A stretch of 23,850 nt of DNA from an uncultured Lachnospiraceae bacterium (lineage in GTDB: Bacteria > Bacillota > Clostridia > Lachnospirales > Lachnospiraceae): positions 1 to 23,850 of the forward strand of contig CAMWUP010000005.1 in the NCBI GenBank assembly GCA_947177465.1, in the 5' to 3' direction. The position numbers were made by a program, and so were the translations under genes. A model generated the notes under the pieces. It was not told the origin of the DNA. It was given only the letters and a program-made list of their open reading frames with translations, and did not search any database. How positions within the stretch are numbered: the first letter of the stretch is position 1; each line of letters opens with the position of its first letter. Positions 1 through 6,747 of this stretch are shown here, piece after piece.

Positions 1-31
1 CTATTGTGCTATATTGTTTGAAGCAGTTGAA

Positions 32-37
32 GGGAGA
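32..37 (+). promoter_or_regulatory. RBS deciding the start of the deacetylase-like gene
   Basis: GGGAGA ends 6 bases before the ATG at 44. The alternative TTG at 14 has no comparable purine-rich sequence within the bases available upstream. Confidence 0.65.
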
Positions 38-43
38 AAATTT

Positions 44-808
44 ATGTTTTCATTTCAGGATTACCGTAAGATTATAGGCATAGTCAAGTCAACTGGCAGA
101 TATATGGGGTATAAGGAAGCTCTGGGCAGAGATAAGTTTGTCATTATGCGCCATGACGTAGAATACAGTGTGGAGCGTGCCTATGCGCTTTCCAAGGTGG
201 AAGAAAGCATGGATTTTACCTCTGCTTATTTTTTTCAGTGGACCAACAATTCTTACAATATCCTTTCACGGAAAAACATGGAAATGGTGAAGGATATGCA
301 TGAAAGAGGGCATGTGATTGGCTTACATTATGCATTGAACGGCATGACGGATATGGAGCAGATTCGGAAGCAGATTGTAAAGGAAATGCGTATTTTAAGT
401 GAGATGTTCGGCTTTCAGGTGGATATCTTTTCCGTGCACAGACCGTCAAAGGACATATTGAGGGAAAATATCAAGCTTGACGGTATCATCAATGCTTATC
501 AGGACGATTTCTTTACCTTTGCGGAAAATGTTACGGAAGATACGCCGGTAGCGGTGAAATATATGTCCGACGCCAACCATATCTGGCGGTACGGATATCC
601 TGATGAAAATACGATATTGGGAAATGACAGGGTACAGATATTGACGCATCCTTTTGCATGGACAAAAAAGGGTTACGACAATTTTGATAATTATAAAAAG
701 CTGGTGCAGGAAAAAACAGAAGAGATGATTCAAAGTATTGACAATGAATGTAAGGATTTTTCGGAGTACAAGGACTGGTTTACGGAAAACGCGGTTTTGC
801 GCGCATAA
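44..808 (+). CDS. NodB-like polysaccharide deacetylase-family protein
   Basis: Probable metal-dependent carbohydrate deacetylase-fold protein of 254 residues, presumably cytoplasmic because no signal peptide or membrane segment is visible. Seen: RHDVE at residues 36-40 in the place of the Asp-containing first motif, GLHYAL at 93-98 in the place of the metal-binding His motif, VHRPS at 131-135 resembling the R-x-x-P region, and a late THPF at 201-204. The usual second His of the H-x3-H pair is Asn99, so metal binding or substrate may differ from classical NodB enzymes. The ATG at 44 is chosen because GGGAG lies 7 bases upstream; the frame stays open leftwards to the window edge through a TTG at 14, so a longer start cannot be fully excluded. 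First visible gene of the operon, 50 bases before a GT4 gene. Role inferred: trimming or modifying an acetamido sugar of the repeat unit. Confidence 0.8.
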   Translation: MFSFQDYRKIIGIVKSTGRYMGYKEALGRDKFVIMRHDVEYSVERAYALSKVEESMDFTSAYFFQWTNNSYNILSRKNMEMVKDMHERGHVIGLHYALNGMTDMEQIRKQIVKEMRILSEMFGFQVDIFSVHRPSKDILRENIKLDGIINAYQDDFFTFAENVTEDTPVAVKYMSDANHIWRYGYPDENTILGNDRVQILTHPFAWTKKGYDNFDNYKKLVQEKTEEMIQSIDNECKDFSEYKDWFTENAVLRA

Positions 809-847
809 TCTGCAAAACGGCGGTGAATCGGAAAAGTGGCGCAGGAA

Positions 848-852
848 CGAGG
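848..852 (+). promoter_or_regulatory. RBS deciding the start of the first GT4 gene
   Basis: CGAGG lies 6 bases before the ATG at 859. It favours that start over the in-frame GTG at 823, whose extra twelve residues do not resemble the beginning of a GT-B fold. Confidence 0.6.
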
Positions 853-858
853 TTAAAT

Positions 859-1956
859 ATGGGTAAAAAGAAAATTGCCTTTTACTGCGGTTCCCTGATA
901 AAAGGGGGCGCCGAGAGGGTATTTGTAAATCTGGCGGAATACTTTTATAAAGAAGGCTATGACGTATGCATGATAACACAGTACAAGAAAGAGGATGAGT
1001 ATGCGATTAGCCCTGGGATTGAAAGGGTACTGTCCGATTTGACGGAAGCAGAAACCGGAAAAAGCCGTATCCGCAATTTCTTTCGCAGATTTCACAAGCT
1101 GCGGCGCATACTGAAAACGGCAAAGCCGGACCTTGTCCTGACCTGTACGGCAAAAAGCAATTTTATGGCGATGGCGGCAAGTACTTTTTTGAAAACCAAG
1201 GTGGTGGTTTCCATAGTTGCCGACCCTAAGATGGAATATTATACAAAGGCTATGCGCCTGATAGCAAAGACGTATTTTCGCTTTGCGGACGGTATTGTGT
1301 TTCAGACAAAGGAGGCAAGAGCCTTTTTTCCGAAATATATACAAAAAAATGCAACTATCCTGTCCAATTCCCTGAATCCGCAGTTTATAAGAGATAGATA
1401 TGAGGGTGAGCGCAAAAGGGAGATTGTGGCGGTAGGGCGTCTGGACGACAACAAGAATCATGAGATGCTTATCAGGGCTTTTGCACGGATAGCAGACCGA
1501 TTTCCGGCGTATAAGCTGACCATCTTTGGGGAGGGAGAGTGCCGCGGAAGGCTGGAAGCTTTGATTGCAGAAGAGGGGCTTTCGGAGTGTGTATTTCTGC
1601 CGGGTGTGACGGCGGATGTGGCGGGCAGTATTGAAAAAGCGGTGTTATTTGTTCTCACGTCAAATACGGAGGGGATGCCAAACACGCTGTTAGAGGCGAT
1701 GGCGCTTGGGTTGACCGTTATCTCGACGGACTGTCCCTGCGGCGGTCCGCGGGAACTGATTACACAGGGAGAAAATGGACTGTTAATTCCTGTGGGAGAC
1801 ATAAAGGCGCTTGCGGAGGCGATGGACAAGGTGTTATCGAATCCGGCGGAAGCTGAAAAAATGGGACGAAATGCGTGGAAGCTGCAGGAAAAGCTGAAGC
1901 CTGAGGTAACAAATCAAAGCTGGAAGGAATATTTTGAAGCGGTGCTGGCACAGTAG
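859..1956 (+). CDS. Glycosyltransferase family 4 (GT-B fold)
   Basis: Retaining GT-B glycosyltransferase of 365 residues, expected to act at the cytoplasmic membrane face on a lipid-linked sugar acceptor. Seen: an N-terminal nucleotide-binding-like start with GSLIKGGAERV at residues 11-21, the inter-domain restart VGRLDDNKNH at 192-201, and the donor-binding E-x7-E motif EGMPNTLLEA at 271-280, followed by CPCGGPREL at 292-300. The start at 859 fits an RBS and places the KKKIAFYCGS beta strand at the N-terminus, as is normal for GT4. A GTG at 823 would add 12 residues of no recognisable character. It lies 15 bases before a GT2 gene in the same operon. Donor and linkage cannot be told from sequence; the CPCGGP segment recurs in many Gram-positive capsule GT4 enzymes. 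Confidence 0.93.
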   Translation: MGKKKIAFYCGSLIKGGAERVFVNLAEYFYKEGYDVCMITQYKKEDEYAISPGIERVLSDLTEAETGKSRIRNFFRRFHKLRRILKTAKPDLVLTCTAKSNFMAMAASTFLKTKVVVSIVADPKMEYYTKAMRLIAKTYFRFADGIVFQTKEARAFFPKYIQKNATILSNSLNPQFIRDRYEGERKREIVAVGRLDDNKNHEMLIRAFARIADRFPAYKLTIFGEGECRGRLEALIAEEGLSECVFLPGVTADVAGSIEKAVLFVLTSNTEGMPNTLLEAMALGLTVISTDCPCGGPRELITQGENGLLIPVGDIKALAEAMDKVLSNPAEAEKMGRNAWKLQEKLKPEVTNQSWKEYFEAVLAQ

Positions 1957-1971
1957 AGCGCATGAGGTAGA

Positions 1972-3045
1972 GTGTTGAAAATTATTGAAAACTATTTTCC
2001 GAAAAGGATTCCTTTAGAAGAACAGAATGAAGTAATTTCTGTAGCGGTTGCTGTATATAATGTTGCCGCTTATTTGGACAGGGCAATTATTTCACTTATA
2101 AAGCAGACTTACCAAAATTTAGAGATTATTTTAGTAGATGACGGTTCAACGGATTGCTGCGGAGAAATATGCGACAGATATGCAGCACAGGATGCAAGAA
2201 TTAAGGTAATACACAAAGAAAACGGAGGATTGTTTACAAGCCGGAATGTTGGTATTGAAAATGCTACGGGCACGTATCTTGCATTTTTAGATGGAGACGA
2301 TTGGGTAGAAGAGGATATGTATGAAAAAATGCTCAGTGCAATGCGGGAGCATGACGCTGAGTTTGCAGTCTGTCGTTATAAGTGGGTTTATGCGGATAGG
2401 ACGGTAGATGTTTCTACAGGAAAAGCGGCAGTTATGGAAGGGCAGGAAATGCTTGCCAAGTATTTGGAAGAGGACGATGCGTTCCAGATACAAAATGCGG
2501 CATGGAATAAGTTGTACAGGCGATCTCTTGTAGGCAGTTTGCGCTTTCCAGAGCGTTTATATGAGGATATGCTTTATACGATACAGCTTTTAAATAAATT
2601 GTCTAGAAGCATATATCTGGACAGGGCGTATCATAACTATGTCTGTGACAGAAATGCCAGCATTATGAATATGGGTATCAATGAAAAGATTTTCACAGAT
2701 TTGATTCCGAATTTATATGACAGAAGTATCTTTTTAAGGCAAATCAAAAGAGAGGATTTGGCGCTTTTGCAAGACTATTTTATGTATAAGCGCATGTTGT
2801 TGTTTTATACAGCCACATCCCGCAGTAAAAATCCATATAAGAAAAAATATATGAAATTGTTAAAAGATAAACTCAGGGAACCCGATAAGAGTAGTTATGC
2901 TGCAATATTTTCCATTCCACAGGCCAATCCGCGCGAGTATCAGAAGCTGAAGATTTTCCTGTTTTCTCCGCGGCTCTACCTGATAGCGATGTGGCTGAAC
3001 GATAGGATTGTGGTACCAATCAAGACGAAGAGGGTGAAAAAATAA
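1972..3045 (+). CDS. Glycosyltransferase family 2 (GT-A fold)
   Basis: GT-A family 2 transferase of 357 residues. Seen: SVAVAVYNVAAYLDRAI at 23-39, nucleotide-binding VDDGSTD at 55-61, NGGLFTSRNVGI at 84-95, and metal-binding DGDDW at 107-111. The C-terminal third is basic and carries no clear membrane span. Start uncertain: GTG at 1972 sits only 4 bases from GAGG (1964-1967), while the adjacent TTG at 1975 sits 7 bases from it, so the true protein may be one residue shorter. The gene body is visibly AT-richer than both neighbours until about 2920, after which composition returns to that of the flanking genes, which suggests mosaic origin. Separated from the GT11 gene by one base, so translation is probably coupled. 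Sugar specificity unknown. Confidence 0.92.
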   Translation: MLKIIENYFPKRIPLEEQNEVISVAVAVYNVAAYLDRAIISLIKQTYQNLEIILVDDGSTDCCGEICDRYAAQDARIKVIHKENGGLFTSRNVGIENATGTYLAFLDGDDWVEEDMYEKMLSAMREHDAEFAVCRYKWVYADRTVDVSTGKAAVMEGQEMLAKYLEEDDAFQIQNAAWNKLYRRSLVGSLRFPERLYEDMLYTIQLLNKLSRSIYLDRAYHNYVCDRNASIMNMGINEKIFTDLIPNLYDRSIFLRQIKREDLALLQDYFMYKRMLLFYTATSRSKNPYKKKYMKLLKDKLREPDKSSYAAIFSIPQANPREYQKLKIFLFSPRLYLIAMWLNDRIVVPIKTKRVKK

Positions 3046-3046
3046 T

Positions 3047-3931
3047 ATGCTGATGCTGCAAATGACAGGCGGTATGGGGAATCAAATGTTTGTTTACGCC
3101 CTGTATAAGGCGCTGGAGAAGCTGGGAAAACAAGTATGCATGGAAGATTTTACCCACTATGGGGATATCGGCAGGAAGGATAATCTGCTGGAGGAAATTT
3201 TTCCTCTCACATACAGAAAGGGAGAACGGGCGGCGTATAACAGGCTGACAGATTCTTCGCTTCTGCCCTGGCAGCGTGTCAGACGAAGACTGTTTGGGAG
3301 GGGCGGCAGGGTTTATCAGGAGAAGGACGCCATTACCTTTGAAGAGGAAATTTTTGACAGGGAGGATGCATACTGCATTGGCTACTGGCAGAGTTTTCGT
3401 TACTTTGAGAGTGTGGAGGAGCAGCTTAGAAAGGATTTTTCTTTTGACCGGACAATTTTTTCACCAAAGGCGCAGGCGTACAGGGAGCAGATAGAAAACA
3501 CCTGCTCTGTCAGTATCCATATCAGACGGGGAGATTATCTGAATGAAAAATTTGCCGCTATATATGGCGGCATTTGTACGGAAGCCTATTACCGGAGCGC
3601 AATGGACTATTTCAGGGCGTCCTATCCAAATTGCCGTTTTTTTCTGTTTACGGATGACGCAGAGTGGGGAAGGCTTTATGCAAAGGAAAATATGACGCTG
3701 GTGGACTGCGGCGGAAGTGACGGCGCACATGTGGATATGGCGTTGATGAGTCTGTGCAGGCACAATATTATGGCAAACAGCAGCTTTAGCTGGTGGGGGG
3801 CGTGGCTGAATGGAAATCCGCAAAAGAAGGTGGCGGCGCCGGCACGGTGGCTGAACACTTCCGAGGGACAGGATATTTTCTATAAGCTGTGCAATGTGAG
3901 GATAGATAAGGATGGAAGGAGAGTACAGTGA
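3047..3931 (+). CDS. GT11 family alpha-1,2-fucosyltransferase-like enzyme
   Basis: Family 11 glycosyltransferase of 294 residues; characterised members transfer L-fucose from GDP-fucose to galactose in alpha-1,2 linkage. Seen: the N-terminal loop TGGMGNQMFVYAL at 7-19, the GDP-contacting HIRRGDY at 158-164 (the family's HxRRxD motif), DAEWGRLY in the third region, and the late NSSFSWWGAWL at 244-254. All hallmark motifs are intact and the length is typical for the family. The ATG at 3047 gives the standard short lead into the GGMGNQ loop. It follows the GT2 stop by one base and overlaps the ABC transporter by 4 bases (GTGA). No GDP-fucose synthesis genes are in the window, so the donor is either made elsewhere or is not fucose; some bacterial GT11 members are untested. 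Confidence 0.92.
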   Translation: MLMLQMTGGMGNQMFVYALYKALEKLGKQVCMEDFTHYGDIGRKDNLLEEIFPLTYRKGERAAYNRLTDSSLLPWQRVRRRLFGRGGRVYQEKDAITFEEEIFDREDAYCIGYWQSFRYFESVEEQLRKDFSFDRTIFSPKAQAYREQIENTCSVSIHIRRGDYLNEKFAAIYGGICTEAYYRSAMDYFRASYPNCRFFLFTDDAEWGRLYAKENMTLVDCGGSDGAHVDMALMSLCRHNIMANSSFSWWGAWLNGNPQKKVAAPARWLNTSEGQDIFYKLCNVRIDKDGRRVQ

Positions 3932-5676
3932 ATCCGAAGATATTTAAAAAGCTGGCTTGTATTTTAAATAAAAAGGAACAGAAACGGATTGTGGGTCTTG
4001 GCGTTCTGGTTCTGATTGGCGGTCTGCTGGAGATGCTCGGCGTATCCATGATTATACCGCTGGCGCAGGCGGTTATGGATACGGAGCGCATGCAGCAGAA
4101 CAAGTATGTAAAATGGGTCTGCGATTTGCTTCACATAGAGGATATGAATGTTTTCACCATACTACTGCTAATCGCAGTGATTCTTGTGTTTGTGATAAAA
4201 AACGGGTATCTGCTGTTTCTTGCTTATGTACAGGCGAAATTTGTAAATAGTAATCAGCACAAGGCAGGGAGCTATATGCTGGAGGAGTATCTAAACCGTC
4301 CCTATGAATTTTATCTGAATGCGGATATCCCGACCATTTTCCGTATCCTTGACGGGGATATTCCTAAGGTATTTCAATTATTGTTTTCCCTCATCAGAAT
4401 GGTGACGGAGCTGGTGGTGGCAGTCTGTCTGTTTGTCCTTCTGATGGTACTTGATCCGATGATGACCTTACTGCTGCTGGTATTGTTTTTGGTGATGTCA
4501 CTTATTGTTGTGAAGGTATTAAAGCCTGTTTTAAACAAAATCGGCGAAGAAAATCAGGAAGTACAGAGCGTCGCCGGACGCTGGAGAACCAAAGCGGTAT
4601 ATGGAATTAAGGATGTGAAGGTCCTTGGCAGGGAGAGCTTTTTTGCTTCCTTTTATGAAAAGCACACCAGGCGGGGCATGGAGCTTACGGTGAAATACTC
4701 CGTGTTAAACAATATGCCGAGAACCATCATTGAGACGGTATGCATTGCAGGCGTGCTTGGGTACCTTGCAATCTGTATTGCCATGGGAGGCGATGTGAAA
4801 GAGCAGCTTACCTCGATTGTAGCGTTTGCGGTAGCGGCGTTCCGTCTGATGCCCAGCATGAACCGCATCAATACCTATATGACGGATATCGCGTTTTTTG
4901 AGCCTTCCTTAAATTATGTATATGACCATGTGGATTTCACAAAATATAAAGAAAACGGGAAATATGTGTGTACGCCGCCTGAAAATCCGGAACCGGTTAA
5001 GATTGATGCGGATATTGTGTTAGAGGATATCTCTTACATGTATCCCAATACAGATAAAAAAATATTAGACCATGCGGATATGGTGATACCTTACGGCAAA
5101 TCGGTCGGCGTGGTCGGACCTTCGGGTGCGGGCAAGTCCACGGTTATCGATATTTTTCTGGGGCTTCTGCAGGCACAGGAGGGGAGTATCTGCTGCGGAA
5201 AAAGGAATGTCATGGATAATTATCCTTCATGGCTTAGTAATATCGGCTATATTCCGCAGTCGATTTACTTATCCGACGATTCTATCAGGGATAATATTGC
5301 TTTTGGTGTGGAAAAAGAGAAAATAGACGATGCGAGAGTATGGAAGGTGCTGGAGGAGGCGCAGATGAAAAAATTTGTGGAGGCGCTTCCGGAAGGACTG
5401 GACACCTCTACCGGCGACAGGGGCGTGCGTATCTCCGGTGGAGAGCGACAGCGCCTTGGTATTGCAAGGGCATTGTATCACGACCCGGATATTCTGGTAT
5501 TTGACGAGGCGACCTCAGCGCTTGACAATGCCACGGAAGAAGCGGTTATGGAGGCGATTAACAGCTTCCATGGCAGAAAGACCATGGTGATTATTGCGCA
5601 CAGGCTGAACACAATAGAAAAATGCGATGTGATTTACCGTGTGGAAAACGGCAAGATTGTAGAGCAGAAAAAATAG
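3928..5676 (+). CDS. ABC exporter, lipid-linked oligosaccharide flippase type
   Basis: Full half-transporter of 582 residues with a fused type-I exporter membrane domain (about 20-320, hydrophobic spans near 21-50, 75-100, 150-200, 265-305) and a C-terminal ATPase. Seen: Walker A GPSGAGKST at 397-405, Q-loop PQ at 443-444, signature ISGGERQRL at 502-510, Walker B ILVFDEATSALD at 522-533, and H-loop His558. Length and layout resemble PglK/MsbA-like flippases, and it is the only transporter visible in the locus, so the inferred substrate is the undecaprenyl-diphosphate-linked repeat unit. Start is GTG at 3928 behind GGAAGGAGAG, overlapping the GT11 stop by 4 bases. An alternative substrate such as a peptide or drug cannot be excluded from sequence but the setting argues against it. 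Confidence 0.93.
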   Translation: MNPKIFKKLACILNKKEQKRIVGLGVLVLIGGLLEMLGVSMIIPLAQAVMDTERMQQNKYVKWVCDLLHIEDMNVFTILLLIAVILVFVIKNGYLLFLAYVQAKFVNSNQHKAGSYMLEEYLNRPYEFYLNADIPTIFRILDGDIPKVFQLLFSLIRMVTELVVAVCLFVLLMVLDPMMTLLLLVLFLVMSLIVVKVLKPVLNKIGEENQEVQSVAGRWRTKAVYGIKDVKVLGRESFFASFYEKHTRRGMELTVKYSVLNNMPRTIIETVCIAGVLGYLAICIAMGGDVKEQLTSIVAFAVAAFRLMPSMNRINTYMTDIAFFEPSLNYVYDHVDFTKYKENGKYVCTPPENPEPVKIDADIVLEDISYMYPNTDKKILDHADMVIPYGKSVGVVGPSGAGKSTVIDIFLGLLQAQEGSICCGKRNVMDNYPSWLSNIGYIPQSIYLSDDSIRDNIAFGVEKEKIDDARVWKVLEEAQMKKFVEALPEGLDTSTGDRGVRISGGERQRLGIARALYHDPDILVFDEATSALDNATEEAVMEAINSFHGRKTMVIIAHRLNTIEKCDVIYRVENGKIVEQKK

Positions 5677-5697
5677 TGGCAGGGAAAGGAAGATACT

Positions 5698-6744
5698 ATG
5701 GTCGGCACCGAATTTTTGAAGGGACAGGGATTGGGAAATCAACTTTTCTGTTATGTGACGGCACGCGCCATTGCGGAAGAAAACGGGTATGAATTTGCCA
5801 CGGCAGGACAGGAGAGGCTGGCGGTCAATGTTCACAGCAATGCGGGTATGTACTTTATGGACATGGATTTGGGACATGCTGTTACCGACCTTGAAAAGAA
5901 GGATTTTTCCGTTTATGAGGAGGCGGAAGTCAGACTGTATATGGGGAATTCAAAGCATGATATAGAGCATGGCTGTTATGTCGCCGGTGCAGACGAGAAA
6001 ATGTGTCATGTCGCAGACAATACCCTGCTCTACGGCAATATGCAGGATGAGTCGTATTTTTATCATGAGAGGGAGAAGCTGAAGGATTGGCTGAAGGTGA
6101 AGCCGGAATATGAATCCTATGAGTACAGTCGGGAAAATCTATGTATCATCAACATGAGAGGCGGGGAATATGCAGACAGTCCGGAGCTGTGTCTGCGCAA
6201 AAAATACTGGCTGGACGGCATAAGGAGAATGAAAGAAATCCGGACGGATATGGAGTTTATGATTGTGACGGATGATGTGGCGGAGGCGCAAAAAACGCTG
6301 CCTGGGATACCGGCGTATCATTTTTCCATTGACAAGGATTATGTGACCTTAAAAAATGCATATTACCTCTTGTTATCAAACTCATCCTTTGCTTTTTTTC
6401 CGGCATATACCAGCGAGACAGTGAAGTTTGTGATAGCGCCGAAATACTGGGCAAGGCATAATATGTCAGATGGCTATTGGGCAAGTGAACAGAATATTTA
6501 TGAGCGCTTTCATTACATGGACAGGCGTGGGAGGCTTTTTACGGCAGAGGAATGCCGCAGTGAACTGGAGCGATATCAGGCGGTTTCAGGGCGCTATAAA
6601 CGCGTGGGTCAAAAACCACAAGGAATCCGTTTATGGGCGTATGCGCTGCACAGCAAATATACTTACGGCAGGTTTCGGCTGGGGAGGATTTGCAGGGGAT
6701 TGGAGCGGCGTGCAAAATGTTTGTTTGAAAAGAGGAGAAAGTGA
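5698..6744 (+). CDS. Divergent GT11-like glycosyltransferase
   Basis: Protein of 348 residues related to GT11 by its N-terminal loop GQGLGNQLFCYVTARAIAEE (9-28) but altered at the later family motifs. Where GT11 has HxRRxD there is INMRGGEY at 151-158, and where GT11 has SSFSWWGAW there is NSSFAFFPAY at 228-237. The protein is otherwise uninterrupted, with conserved-looking TDD at 191-193 and a strong RBS (AGGGAAAGGAAG, 5681-5692), so it looks like an expressed specialised branch rather than a decaying copy. The basic C-terminal tail is longer than in the other GT11 of this locus. It sits 21 bases after the ABC gene and 3 bases before the large membrane protein. Likely a transferase with a different donor; inactive scaffold is the alternative. 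Confidence 0.75.
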   Translation: MVGTEFLKGQGLGNQLFCYVTARAIAEENGYEFATAGQERLAVNVHSNAGMYFMDMDLGHAVTDLEKKDFSVYEEAEVRLYMGNSKHDIEHGCYVAGADEKMCHVADNTLLYGNMQDESYFYHEREKLKDWLKVKPEYESYEYSRENLCIINMRGGEYADSPELCLRKKYWLDGIRRMKEIRTDMEFMIVTDDVAEAQKTLPGIPAYHFSIDKDYVTLKNAYYLLLSNSSFAFFPAYTSETVKFVIAPKYWARHNMSDGYWASEQNIYERFHYMDRRGRLFTAEECRSELERYQAVSGRYKRVGQKPQGIRLWAYALHSKYTYGRFRLGRICRGLERRAKCLFEKRRK

Positions 6745-6747
6745 TTC

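Noticed and set aside
1..43. Possible 3' end of an upstream gene (a TGA at 19-21 in frame 1)
   Set aside because: Only six codons precede it inside the window, too few to support a gene call.
5698..6744. The divergent GT11-like gene as a pseudogene
   Set aside because: The frame is intact over 348 codons, has a strong RBS and sits tightly between expressed genes; only specific motifs are changed.
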